This document shows positions 48,521 to 60,296 of a stretch of DNA of 64,000 bases, piece by piece. The DNA comes from Aulostomus chinensis (taxonomy: Eukaryota > Chordata > Actinopteri > Syngnathiformes > Aulostomidae). The notes under the pieces were generated by a model, which did no database searches, was not told where the DNA came from, and worked only from the letters and a program-made list of their open reading frames with translations. Location: positions 25,835,192 to 25,899,191 of the forward strand of contig JBBMOA010000013.1 in assembly GCA_037954235.1 (NCBI GenBank), read 5' to 3'. Position 1 is the first letter of the stretch; every line of letters starts with the position of its first letter. A program made the translations under genes and the position numbers.

Positions 48521-50284
48521 GAAGTTGGGGGCAATAGGGTTCACCGGCAGCTTTAAGAACGGCGGTGAGAAGGTCACGGGCTGAATGTCAGCAAGTTTGA
48601 AAGTTTCCTGCCGCCCAGGTGTCAGCTGTGGTAAATGGCATGTCAAATATCTTTGTGCACATGCTCACAGGTTTTTGGTATATTGATGAACCCCTCAGCG
48701 CTCTGCTCTGTGAGAGTAAGAGGCGGAAGATTGATGCAGGGCTGTCCTTCATGTATCACTGCCTCCCCATGCCTGAATGATAATCCTGCCCATCAAAAGC
48801 AGAGCTGGACCGAGCTGCTGCACCCGAGTTTTAAATGAGAATTTTCCCTCTCTTCCTCAGTCTTTGATGCCTGAACTGGCAGTTTGATGAAACGAATCAG
48901 ACATAGTTCAGCGGACGGAGGTTCTGCCGTGGTACTAATAACGTGGCATGACGGATTTTAGGACAGACGTGCTATTGGAGATGGTGCAGAGGTTGATGTA
49001 GTACATGTTCCCAGTCCCTCTGCTGCAGCGTTTTATCACAGAGAAGCAGCGCAGAGCAGAGAGGTGAGGAGGAAGCAGCGGCCTTGATTCTCCAGAAACC
49101 TGCTCCTCAATGAGTCCCACTAACTTGCTGATGAAAGCAAATGAGAAATTCTCCTTCAACAAGCGTTGCCAGGGCAAAGTACTTCATCGTACGTGAAGGC
49201 CGCTGCTGCCGACTGTTCTTCTTACGTGCCCATTAAACTGACGAGGGCTTAAACTGACGCTTGCTACTGAGGTGGGCGTCAGGCAAAGAAACCAAATGTC
49301 CAGAGTCATCTCTTCCCTGGGAAACATAGCATTTACGCGTAGTTACCAGCACCGTTGTGTTGCTCGTGACAGGCTTGATCATACTGTTATCATCATACTG
49401 TTGGAATCTACCCCTGCAGGTCTTGCTGGCCTCTTTCTCAGATTTCTTTTGTCTTGTCAGGAAGACCCACTGCTGCTGAAAACACGGGAGAGCAAACTTA
49501 TAGTTTCTCAGGAGGGCAGTGCGATAAAATGGATAAGGCGTTATAGTGGGGTTTTTTTGTTTGTTTTTTTTACAATACTGTAAAGATATTCCAGTCCAAG
49601 TATTGATAAAATGTTCATTATCAGTGTAATGTGACACACATATTCTGAAATTACCCAGGAGATCCACAGAGAGCTGATTTTTTAAATTTTTACAGTATGC
49701 ATTGAATCATATCATAATATATGATTCTATGGCGACCCATTTATCATGCAGAAATCCTGGCCAATACCCAGGACTATCATGTTGCTAGGTAGAATGTTGG
49801 CCGTAATGTCCTTGAATATATTTTCTTCATTCCTCTTCATTTATCCTCCAAGTATCTGCCGAGCGCATCGCGTTATCAGGCGTCTTCACCTTCTACACCA
49901 GCGCCGTTTGGCTTGAGTGCAGCTCAAGCTTTGTTTTTGAAGCTTTTCAACGAAATGAAATCTCCCTCGGACGTAATGCACAATCGCGCAGCTTCACTAC
50001 TACATGTCTTTCCTCCGAGGAGCTTGACGCTGTAGAATTCAGCACTCTGCAAAAAGAAAAAAAGAAAAAAAAAAGCTGTGAAGAAAAGCTGCTACCATTT
50101 TGATCTGGAAGTAACAGGATGAGTAACAGCAACATGGCAAAAGTACTTTGCTACATCAGAGACATTTCTTTGATTCTTGCAGCTCCCTGCCAGCCACCCT
50201 CACTGCAGGCTGCACTTGTCGGGGCTTGTTAATGTAAATAATACTGACTACTTTAAAAATGCACTGTATGTACTTTTCAAATAT
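48521..50284. other. No gene seen
   Basis: A 144-codon minus frame (49233-49667) overlaps a 103-codon + frame and shows no domain. An A/G-rich patch lies near 50051-50074. Confidence 0.4.
49704..49727. repeat. 9-bp inverted repeat
   Basis: GAATCATAT and ATATGATTC flank a 6-base AT-rich loop (CATAAT). Short and AT-rich, so it may be chance. Confidence 0.6.
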
Positions 50285-50440
50285 TGGTTGTTGGTATGGT
50301 ACCAGTGGCCCCCCGCAGATGTAGGATTTCATGAGCCTCCTTGTGGAAGCTGGGCTCCGTGGAACTCGAACCCTGTCCACAAGGAAGTGATTAAATTATA
50401 CATGAGAACAGATTGATACCCTGAGCTAAAGGTGGCCCTC
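50285..50440 (-). mobile_element. tRNA-derived SINE, second family or diverged
   Basis: The minus strand carries an A-box-like TTAGCTCAGGGTA (50417-50429) and a consensus B box GGTTCGAGTTCC (50361-50372). The interval is longer than in a real tRNA (about 45 bases between the boxes), and ACATGAGAAC-type AT-rich sequence fills the anticodon region. Downstream is GCCCAGCTTCCACAAGGAGG. It is a pol III-type SINE head or tRNA pseudogene rather than a functional tRNA. Confidence 0.5.
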
Positions 50441-53280
50441 TTCATTAATTTCCCTCCTTTTCATTATCCTCTTATAACTCAAATGAATAATTGAGAATTT
50501 AATACCGAAATGTCTCTGAGCATCTCAGTCCTTCATTTTACGCCATTATGGGATGTCACGAGTGAAGCAGGTGCGAGGATGAGGTTTAGTCTCCGCTTTT
50601 ATCGTTCTCATTACTTGTTCTTTCAAGTCTTATTTCTTTAATTCTTGCCGTCATTGCCCGCAGCGACGCTGATCAAATGACAGAATGTTGATTAAAAGAA
50701 TCCCCGCTGATGTTTTCAAGGATTCTTCTGACGCTTGCCTTGAGAAGGCTTTCACCGCCTCATCAAAATGTACGTGACATTTTTTGCTGTGTTGTCGTGT
50801 CTCTTCATTTCGGGAGCAATGAACAGATGATGCGCCTGTCTGCGCTCGTCGAGCCACACCTGTAACTTCTGAGTCGCTGAAAATGTGCCGTCTCTCTGCA
50901 CACAGGCATGGCATTTGCTTGTTAATGCCACATCATGGATTTCTCTTTCTTGATGGATGGAGGAAGGAGAAGAATAGAAACACAGGACTTGCTTTTGTGT
51001 TCAAATGTTTATAAAAAAGGGCTGGGCTGCGCTGCCCCCCCCGGAATTGTGACGGTTCCACCTGCCACCGTTTCCTTGAGAAGGGGAGGCTGGTACAGCC
51101 CTAGAAATTCAATCCTCTATTTTAAATACAACACAACAAATATCCCATTGAACACGGACACATTGGCATCACAGTCCACCGCCCCATATTGAAGGCGCTG
51201 CTCATGTCACAGCGGAGCCAGTGACACTCACGGTGCTGCGACATGAGCAGACGCCAGAGAGGAGCAGTGGGCGTGGGCAGAGGCATTCTCCAGCAGCTCT
51301 GCAGCAATCCATCATTTTAGGATTCCAAACCTTTCCCACACCCACTGCATATTGACGTATGCTGGGTGATACACGGTCACCAGCTACTCAGGATGTTTGA
51401 TTTCAGAGCAAAGAGTATGGATTTTCTTTTCGTAGACAGCAGCACACACGGCCTTTCAACCACTCCAGCGTCCTGGTAAATAATTTATTTACCATATCTC
51501 CAGTGGGAGCTGCAGTATAAGTAGGCCAACATGTCTGACGGTGTGGTGAGAGACCTCCTTCTGCCTGCCAGTGGTGATTCTGAGCATTAAGCTTCGTAGC
51601 ATTAGATATTAACAAGCTCTCAACAGCCAGGCTTTGATGCCAGGTCTGCTGAGGGTTTTGATCTCACAAAACAGACGCCTTCCTAAAAGCGTCACGTTTG
51701 GCTGTACGGCTCAAGTCTCGATGGCAGATCTGGAAAAATAAAGAAAGGAACCAGAGGAACCCTAAGTGATCCAAGCTGGGTGCCCCTGTGGGATGTCTGC
51801 ACCCCCAGGATGGAATGTGGGCCCTGACAGTATAGAATTATCTGATGACACTTACTAGTCTTATTTTGTCTCTTCACCCCCGCCCACTTGGTCGACACCA
51901 CACACATGCAGGGATGCTGCTGTCGAAGCTGGAGATGCATCACCCTCCAGCCCCCGTCTTCTTCTCTGGTGTGGGTTAGGTTACTAGTTCAAGACTCCAT
52001 ACATGGAGTACTTCAACTTGTACTTTCTGGGGTCTCACTCCATGCTTGTGTACAGCACGTTGGTGGTTACCATTAATAGCTGTGTTGATTACAGTTTTAA
52101 ATACGTTTGCAATCCATTTCTCCCGCATCCACACTCGAGCCAGTCGATGATGACAGAAGATCACATGATTCACGGAGCCGAACGGTCTCAAACTGACAGT
52201 AACTACGCGCGACCCCTTCAATCCAGCTCACAGCATCTGAGATGATTGGCACGTTCTTGTTTTTACATCGTATCCAGGACACTGATTTTACTTTTAGATA
52301 AAACAAAAAATCCGGATGTGACAAAATGGCCTCAAAGTTGTGATCGAGCTCCTCTGCCTGCAGTTTTACATGAAATGTGTGAACAGAGCAAACAGAGTTG
52401 CTATCAGGCGGGCAGAGACACTAAACAAAGCAGGTCCAGTCACAGCTTGTCTGACTCGCCGCTTCATCCTTGAAACCAGCCGCTTCACCCGGACCATCGT
52501 GTCAGTTCCCTCCAGAAGCCCTGCTCTTCTCTTGCATGCCAGTAATTCTTCAATCCGCATGTGACAAGATAAAAAAAATACTTGGCAGCTGTCACACATC
52601 ATCATGGAGGGGGAACCAGACATCTTTAGGGTCTACGATAGAAATTTAATGAGATCCTCTCTGTACGCCGTCACAGCTCCCTCACAGCTGGACTCTGAAC
52701 GCCTCACTGGCCTCACTGGGGATCTTTCACCATAGATCTTGTTATTTGTGCATTTATGGCCATTATGACACATTGCATGACTGCAGTTAGCCTTGTGTTT
52801 TGTTAAGTGGGGGAATTAAAATAAACTGGGCATGCTGGATCCACCTCCCCCTCATAGTACAAAGGGTAAACAGTACATACAGAGGTACTGTATATCCTGC
52901 ATCACAGTGTCTCACAGCGGCCTGTATGTATTTTTTCCGGAGGTGAAATGAAAACAGCGCTGAGGACCAGTTGCCTCCTGCATTAATGTTTCAGGATCCG
53001 TTCATTCCATAGGAGCCGCTGCTCTCACCTGCCTGCCTCTTTGTTTCAAACCGGCACACTGCACATTTCCAAGGCCGGTGGGAAACAGCGACTGTAATCT
53101 GCTTAAAAAAAGAATGGCTGTTATTTAATCATGAGCTCTGAACTGCAGCATAACAAGTCCCTATTCTGAACGAGGCAAAGAAATGGATGCAAAGTAGAGA
53201 AATATGACACGAGGACGTGCTTTGCTGCGGTTTTTGTTGCTCTGTTACACACGAATTCTACTTCAGATGCATTTTAATGC
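50441..53280. other. No gene seen
   Basis: Short frames on both strands without domains. No transposon family recognised. Confidence 0.42.
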
Positions 53281-53510
53281 CTCCACCCTGGCGAGAGATG
53301 TGGTTAGGAGGCGTGATGTGTTTAGGTTGACCATCTGTCTGTCCGTACGTGCGTCCCATTCTCATTACTAATGTCTCTGGAACGCCTTCAACGAGCCGCT
53401 TCAAATTGGGTTTGAGTGTCCACTGCGATTTGACGGTAACCTGAAACTATTTCGGTTGTTCGGGGTCAACATCACTGCAACGCACACGTTGAAGAGTAAA
53501 TGTTTGTTCT
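53281..53510 (+). repeat. Dispersed teleost repeat, copy 1 (diverged)
   Basis: CATCTGTCTGTCCGTACGTGC is followed by ATGTCTCTGGAACGCCTTCA, then CTTCAAATTGGGTTTGAGTG and TCCACTGCGATTTGACGGTAA. This is the order of a familiar fish repeat: 'CTGTCTGTCTGT...ATCTCAGGAACGCC...TTCAAATTTG...TCCACT'. Class of parent transposon uncertain. Outer ends not resolved. Confidence 0.55.
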
Positions 53511-55009
53511 GTCAAACTGATTTGATCACATTCTAAATGCCTTTAGTCGATCAAGTCAGATTTCTTGGTCAACTACCTGCTGCACTGTGGAATGATGGAC
53601 GAGTTAACACAAAACACAAAAGAGTGCAGTTTCTGAATGAATGCATGTTGTCTTTAATGTTCCAGTGGTCTGGGAGGATCATGGAAGTACAGAAGAGGAA
53701 GTGGATTCAAAAACTGCTGCAGCATTTAATCACACATGATTATTAAAGGCTTGATTACAATCAAGGTAATGATGGATACACTGACTATTCATGAGGCTTA
53801 CGGATGGGCCGTCATGAAAAAAATACTTCTAACAAGCAAGTATCAGAGGAGTTTTAAATGAGCAGGAAGTATCAGAGAAGGGGACCTAAATTTGCCGCAG
53901 CTGTCATAGTTCCAGTTCAGCTGAAGAACGTGAGTCTGTGGAGCAGTGGGGTGAGTGTGCAGTGTGTATTTATCATACTTGGCTTGGATGATAATTCTTT
54001 GCAAATGCTGATTAGAAAGTGAACTTCTGTGACCCGACTCTATAGGGGATAGAAATGCAGCTCTGGTGTTTGTGAATCATGAAGTTGCACTTTTGCGTGA
54101 ACTTCAAAGGATTATTTAAGCACACAAGAAAGTGCGAGTGTTCAGTGGGGGGATACGTCCCCCGTGACCCTGCAACGTCTCCTGTTTGTGGAACAACAAT
54201 CAACCAAAAGCAAGTCTAGACATGATGAGCAGCAGCCCCGAGAAACACTGTGTGATTTAATCAGTGTCATGGAGAGGCAGGTTGAAACGGAGTGTCAGGC
54301 CACAGCCAAGAAGGAGACCCCTCGAGGTTAATCTGAACTTTCAAAGAAATCCAATTAAAAGGGTGGCACAAGAGACAAACCCTTGTGGGGGCATCTTTTG
54401 TGTCTCACTCCGTCCTTACAAGGAAACAGTAAGTATTTTTTCCATCATGACACCTGGGGAGATTGCACTGATGAATACAAAGTCAGTTGTATGTGTGAGG
54501 TGTAAATGTGAAGCCTTGGCTGACACAAAGACGCTTTGTTTATCTGCTGAATAGGTTTTCGTGAGGTCACATTGGCGTCTTTCTGCGGAGGCGATGGAAA
54601 GATGGAGCCGTGCTCGTATGTGCTACTGCGGTAGAAACGGTCGTACCTTGAGAACATGCTGCTCATCCAACCCCAACAGCCTCGCCGTGATGAGCTCGCT
54701 CAAACGCTGCTCACCCGACCCTCTCATCCTCTTGTTTTTGATGCTGCAGGTCTGATTTGAACCTCTAGGAACTCAAGTGTTGCACTGAGGCAATGGCGGG
54801 TGAACCTAGTTAATGTAAGTTAACACATTTTAATATTCTCCTCACGCACTGGCTCAATGAACTCTTGTCTGCACCTCTTATAAGACTTGAATATTGGAGA
54901 GTGTTGGTGAGGATGCACGTCTGCGCCGTGCTGCTCCGAGGAGGTTATAGGGCCCTCATGCTCGATAGCTGTGGCCCGGAGCCAGTTGGTACTCAGGTTG
55001 ACCCTCTGC
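53511..55009. other. No gene seen
   Basis: Unique-looking DNA between two copies of the same dispersed repeat. The + frame at 54264-54554 (96 codons) has no domain. Confidence 0.4.
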
Positions 55010-55132
55010 CATTTTAGCTGAGGCAACATCTCAGGAACGCCGCAAACATCCACTGGGACTCGAGGAGGAACTGAAAGAATTTTGGTAGTCAAAGAAAGGT
55101 CAAGGTCACTGTGACAGGCACACGTTGCAGGA
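55010..55132 (+). repeat. Dispersed teleost repeat, copy 2
   Basis: ACATCTCAGGAACGCC, then AACATCCACTGGGACTCGAGG, AATTTTGGTAGTCAAAGAAA and GGTCAAGGTCACTGTGAC. It is closer to the typical family consensus than copy 1, but lacks the TTCAAATTTG spacer, which is deleted here. Confidence 0.62.
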
Positions 55133-55611
55133 ACAAACAATCACAATGTGGTATTTCTGTTTTTTAAGAAACTATACAGCTTAGAAATGCCTAACTTGAT
55201 ACAAATCTGTAATTTGGGCTAACAAATTTAATACTTAAACTCTCTGAGTTATTTTTTTTTTACCAAATCAAATTCAACCCAAATCTGTTGCTGAGTCAGA
55301 ATTCTATACAGCGCACGACAAATCCAAATGTGTTTCCCAAGTAAACGTAAACGTGTGTCCTATGGTTGGTGTGAATGAACAGTGCATCGGTATCGCCTCC
55401 ACCCTCGAGAGCCTGTTTGCTCCTAGCAGTGCTCGTCCCTTCCAGCCTCACCTGAACCAGCAGCCACAGCACCTGTAGTTTACCTGTGTTACACTGACCA
55501 AAGTGCAACCTTTAATTAAGGTGTTCTTGATGTTACGCCAGGGCTGCGTCTGAAGCCGGGAGCCTGTGTCATTGAGCAGCTGCAAAAGCATCAGGTGGGC
55601 ATTGTTTTCAC
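55133..55611. other. No gene seen
   Basis: AT-rich then mixed DNA; no exon recognised. Confidence 0.42.
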
Positions 55612-55631
55612 TGTGTGTGTGTGTGTGTGTG
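55612..55631. repeat. (TG)n microsatellite
   Basis: About 10 TG units. Confidence 0.9.
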
Positions 55632-56021
55632 ATCATGTGATCCTGGAGGGATCTCAGAGGCTGGTTGGAGTACACATCATGAGTCTGTCTGTGCACAGAT
55701 GTTGTCAACAGGATCAAATCTGAGAGACGCTGCTGCAGAACTTCCCAGCCGTGTAGTTGGACATGAGAGAAGCAACCAGGCAGGTCGGAAAGACAAGCAG
55801 GAGAGGGGTCTCCCTTTGCCCCTCGCCGCTCCGTTGTTTTAATCCACAAAACTTCCAAAATTCGATTGACGAACGGCCACCTCAAGGAGCCGGCAGCAGT
55901 GATGCAGAGATGCAGCTGCACTCAAAGCAATTTTGTATTCAGTTTTATATTCGTAAAGGTCTAATGAGTTGAGTGGTTAATTTGGATTAAAAGATGTATA
56001 TACAAATAAGATAGATACAAC
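55632..56021. other. No gene seen
   Basis: The 157-codon minus frame over 55448-55921 crosses the TG tract and shows no domain. Confidence 0.4.
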
Positions 56022-56024
56022 GTG

Positions 56025-56056
<32 letters not shown>
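56022..56056. repeat. GCGC/(CA)n alternating tract
   Basis: GTGCGCGCGCAC, itself a 12-bp palindrome, runs directly into about 12 CA units. The whole 35 bases alternate purine and pyrimidine. Confidence 0.92.
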
Positions 56057-57260
56057 GCATTTGGCTTTGTCTTTTCAAGCGGTTAATTCGTTATTTTTAT
56101 AGAATTGATTGACAGCCCCGGTTGCGATCACTGCTTCATGCTGCAGCTCTGACCAGTTGGAGACTTGAGTCGTTCCAATATACCCTCCTGTCATTATACA
56201 CAGGTACTAGACATGATGAAAAGCTCAGACGTTGCCTTCCTTCCTGCCTCCCAGACCTTCGTCTCGTGGACTCCCAGACGCAGGTTGTTGTTTGTCTTCT
56301 CATCTTCTCTATTTCATCGGATTTTTCATTTTCGGTTAGAAAGTCCACTCGTACGTGAGTCAATCGTCCTGAATCGTCACCAGAATCTTCTTTTCCACCT
56401 TTCTTTTTTAGGTGTCGGAGCTGAGCATCAGTATGGCGCAACTGATAAGAACTGCACCACAAAAAAAAGAAAAAAAGATAGAGGAAGCAGACAAGAGTCC
56501 TGCTGTCCCATTTTCATCTCTGACTGGAAAAATTTGAAAGAGTCCTCACTAATTGGGAGAAGGCTGTCTGAGTGTATAATTAGGTATCTGTTTTTAATAC
56601 TTCAAAAAGTAGGACATGAAGAAAATCAAGTAGCTCTGGAGTTAAGTAGGTTGGGTCAAAATGTAAAAGTGTGAGATATAAAATGTCCAGATGAAAAACA
56701 TCTAAACCAGTGGCAAGCACTCTGGCATGTGCAGGTCCCCAGTCTTCCCATCAGCCCAGAGTACCAGGGAATTTCACTCAAGGTCACACAATCTCGCCGC
56801 TGTTCTGTCACACGTCATCATTTTTTATTTAATCACATGCAAACTGCAGCACAGTAATCCAGCTGAGACATTATTTATTGATACACTTCAACATCGATCG
56901 ATCCTTCATGCTCTAAGTGGCTCACGCCAGCTGACGAGCTGATAAGAAAACATTCTGAGGTTGGACACGCTGACGTGCTAACAGGAAGTCACCCCCTCAT
57001 ACTTCATTACTTGCTCAGTCACAGAACCTGAATGACCTCAGCCAAACCCACCTTTTTTTTTAAGCTAGTCTTTTTTAATTGTGGTTCATGGATCAGCCCC
57101 AAATTTGGATTCTTCTTTGCTCCTCCACCAAGCTGCCGAGGGACAAAACACAGACGCACGGCACTGAAAACGTTCCTTCCTACCGGAGATGATAAACCTT
57201 TAAAACATGAACTGTCCCAGGATGATTCCTGGCTGAGTCCCGTCAGGTGGATTCGCTGCG
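56057..57260. other. No gene seen
   Basis: The 169-codon + frame at 56165-56674 overlaps a 108-codon minus frame and has a Lys-rich run encoded by AAAAAAAAGAAAAAAAG. No domain. Confidence 0.4.
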
Positions 57261-57261
57261 T

Positions 57262-57296
<35 letters not shown>

Positions 57297-57297
57297 G
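57261..57297. repeat. (GTT)n trinucleotide repeat
   Basis: About 12 uninterrupted TTG/GTT units. Confidence 0.94.
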
Positions 57298-57519
57298 AAC
57301 AATGAAAACTGCTATTGTTATCCAATGCCGTAAAACTATAATTGTCTTCTGTTAATTTGAAAGGGAGACAGCAACGTTACCATTTCTATGCATTCAGACC
57401 ACAGAATTCTTTTCATGTCTTCCTTCATGTCTCTCTGCTGATGTGTGGCGCGTCACTCAGAGCTGTTTCTTCTCCGTGCAACTGGAACGGCACAGAGCCT
57501 CACCAGCAGCACGCCAACG

Positions 57520-57870
57520 ACGCGCTACAGTGTATTTGCATATTGAAATGCAGTGCTGTTATGACACATTATGCTGCTTCAATTAATGGGGAATTTGCAT
57601 TTTATGATACTTTAGAAATCCCATGCATTGACAATCTCAAATTAATGACCGTCTCTTCAAGCCACTGACTTCATATTGAACGGTTGCCCACAGCTTCCTA
57701 CACAAAAGCCAGTATTTCAATTTCAAAGCTGCTTCTCTGCTCGAAGCAGAGCACTGGCCCTCTGCATAAATCTTGGCCCATCTCTTGACTGTGGAACAAA
57801 TGAGTGTCTTAAATTAAATTTGAGTCAATTAGGCTGCCTGCTACTTGTAATTGGTTTTCTGGATGGATCA
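57520..57870. promoter_or_regulatory. Candidate conserved noncoding DNA with paired POU octamers
   Basis: Exact ATTTGCAT octamers lie at 57534-57541 and 57593-57600, in the same orientation. CTTCAATTAATGGGG and CAAATTAATGACC lie close by, and GTCAATTAGGCTGCC near 57826. CpG-poor and free of simple repeats. The 90-codon + frame at 57676-57948 shows no domain. Confidence 0.35.
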
Positions 57871-58295
57871 AACAGTCACAACTCAGGCCTGGATGAGAGG
57901 AAATGTGGGCGGACAAAAGGAGGCAACAAGGGATCTGGGGCAGAGTAGTCCCAGATGTTTCTTCAAACGGATCAGTAATAAGACGTGAGAGCATTTCCAC
58001 ATGGAACCGGAATGCCCTTAATCGTAGTCTTCAGTATCTCTTCTTCTACCCTTCTCTACATGGATGAGGTCACGGGATGGATGAGACGTTGATGAAAAAC
58101 TTGAATAAATGAGTGGAGAAACCTCTTGACAGTCAGAAGGTAAACGGTTGGCGGAGAGAGAGAGAGAGACAGTCGCTATGTCGCCGCCGTCATCAGGGAA
58201 TTCCCCTAAATAATCATATTCTTAGTACTTTGGGATGGGGTTCTCCCTCCCTGTAGTTCTAAAGACTTCCAGAATCATTGCTCGAGTGCATTGAA

Positions 58296-58329
58296 CCCCC
58301 CCCCCCCACACACACACACACACACACAC
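58296..58329. repeat. C-run plus (CA)n microsatellite
   Basis: About 12 C directly followed by about 11 CA units. Confidence 0.92.
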
Positions 58330-59934
58330 TCCTCCACCTCTCTGCTTTCAAATTTGTAATGTTCTTCACCTGAGTACACTCCTATATGATCTACAAACTC
58401 TGAGCCATCCACTAGAAAACACAAAGAGGAGTTTTATTCTAAATAAATACCATCCACTTCCTTTTTTTTTTTGGTATTTCTGTAATTTGTCACCCACCTA
58501 TGGCTGTCAGAGAGTGTGCCTTTCCACCGCGCTGCCACAGCCGCTCTCGAGTGAAAATTCAGATGTCAGCTTCAGAGTGTTACCCTCTGTTATCAAATTT
58601 CCATAGGTGGCTGGCGGTTCAATTTTTCAGCTCAGCAGAGCTTAATCCAAAGGGGCACAATCTGGGAAGTTCTGTAAGGCTGCAGATTTAGCTCAGAGAA
58701 ATGTGCTGTAATATTTAGTGCTTTGTGTTGAAAAGTAATAAGACAAGGAAAAAAAGAGCTAAACCAAGTAGGTGTTTTTAGGAGCGTATCATGAAGAGTA
58801 CAGATTTAAAAAGCAAAAGCCCGTAGCTGAGAAGAAGGGTGGCTCACAGTGTAATATTTCTACTACACATACAGTACAAGCTGTGTATACACTTACACCC
58901 CCAGTATGAGTACTGAAATACCCTGCGGACACTGGCTGTACATGTTGCTACCACAATCCACGCTGTTTTGTTTTATCCCCTCTTTCTGTGGGTCTTCTTC
59001 GCCTCCTCTCTTGGCAGAGGAGGAAGGAGGTCAGCATGTAGAGATTCCTTGTCAAGCAGATTTTTCACGTTGTTCCCTTTGGTTGAATTAAAAGTTTGTC
59101 TATTTAGGAAGCGGCGCGTGTTGGCGGCTATGGCTTGAGAGGTGGAGGCGCTAACGAGGAGGCTACAACCAGTGAGTGGGGTTTACCCTCTGCACCTCAC
59201 CTGCTGGCTACATTGTTTCACCTTTATTGTTCCTATGTTGAACAGCTTAGCTGGTTAGAAAATTAAGTTCAACAATATTCAAAATGAAGGAAATATGCGA
59301 ATAATTTTTGATTTAAATTCGCGCGCTACTTCAGGGGGTGGAAGACAGAAGACCAAATTCTGCTGCCAGTTCTGCTGATTTCCTGTCAGTCTGCTGCCTG
59401 TCAACGGGTAAGTACGTCCGCCATATTGTCTCGTCAAATCTAGACGAAGCGGCGAGTCATTTATTTTAGTGGTTTCTGGTTGTTTTGAGAGTTGCGATTG
59501 TTCGGAGTGGTGGCCTTTGGTCACATGGTGGGAGCAAACATCAGCACAGTGTTTCTGGCACGCGGTCGGTACGCAACATGTGGCTGCAGCGCGTTCCAGT
59601 CCCTCCCTGTGTCTGTTGTGGTTCCAGTGTCCACTGGAAGCGCTTCAGGAAGTGGAGCATCTGTTCTTTACAAGCCACATATAAAATGTAATTTTTACTT
59701 GTTTCATGAGAACCCTGAATGCACATTTACAGTTCATTAGGTGCAGTAAGAGATGCCTGCAGGTGCGTCTGCACGCTGTCTCCAGTGTGTCATTCACTGT
59801 GTGAATTGGATACATTAGCAGCAGGAAGACTGTCCATCTCTCCTGTCTCTCTGTTTTGCTTCTCTTTCACCGTTTCTCCCTCTCCACCTCTTGATGATGA
59901 AGTAGGTTTTTGAAACGCCAGAAACATTCAGCAT
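58330..59934. other. No gene seen
   Basis: 58500-58720 is repeat-free and may be conserved noncoding. 59100-59470 has GC-rich patches (GCGGCGCGTGTTGGCGGC; CGCGCGCTAC) resembling repeat fragments I could not assign. Confidence 0.4.
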
Positions 59935-60093
59935 TTATATATGAATTTCCTGCTTCAGAGACGCAATCTGCTCATCTAAAAATAGACCCATTGAGAGAGA
60001 GGTAGAAAGTAAGACACTATGATTGCTGCCACACTGGTGAGAGAGACGCTGGATTCTCTCCAGCAGCGACGACGGAGCCCCATCCAGGGGGCC
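59935..60093 (-). CDS. Candidate terminal exon, unidentified
   Basis: On the minus strand a C-rich tract ending CCCCCCCAG is followed in phase 0 by 52 codons and a TAA. The product reads GPLDGAPSSLLERIQRLSHQ, then SVLLSTSLSMG, then DEQIASLKQEI. It is protein-like with a short helical, possibly coiled-coil end. The minus-strand frame at 60297-60596 lies about 200 bases upstream and could be the preceding exon. Weaknesses: the polypyrimidine tract is all C, no branch point is evident, and I do not recognise the protein. Confidence 0.25.
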   Translation of the reverse strand, partial: GPLDGAPSSLLERIQRLSHQCGSNHSVLLSTSLSMGLFLDEQIASLKQEIHI

Positions 60094-60296
60094 CTGGGGG
60101 GGTGGGGTTGTGGCCAGTTTCCCCAGGCCCATTCATGCGCCTGCGCATGGTTGCCCTGATCTGAGCCTATATCTTTCAGTTCTGGGCAAATATTGATATT
60201 GATATTTCATTTCTATCACGATACAAGACTCAGTAATGTTATCGATTTCGGATAATTGTTGTCGTTGTGACGCCGCAAGTGTCGTTGTGACTTTTT

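Noticed and set aside
49704..49727. Terminal repeat of a mini-transposon
   Set aside because: Arms of 9 bp in AT-rich DNA are expected by chance, and no target duplication was seen.
55448..55921. 157-codon minus frame
   Set aside because: Passes through the (TG)n tract at 55612; no domain before or after.
56165..56674. 169-codon + frame
   Set aside because: Crossed by a long opposite frame, contains a Lys-rich run from A-rich DNA, and lacks a domain.
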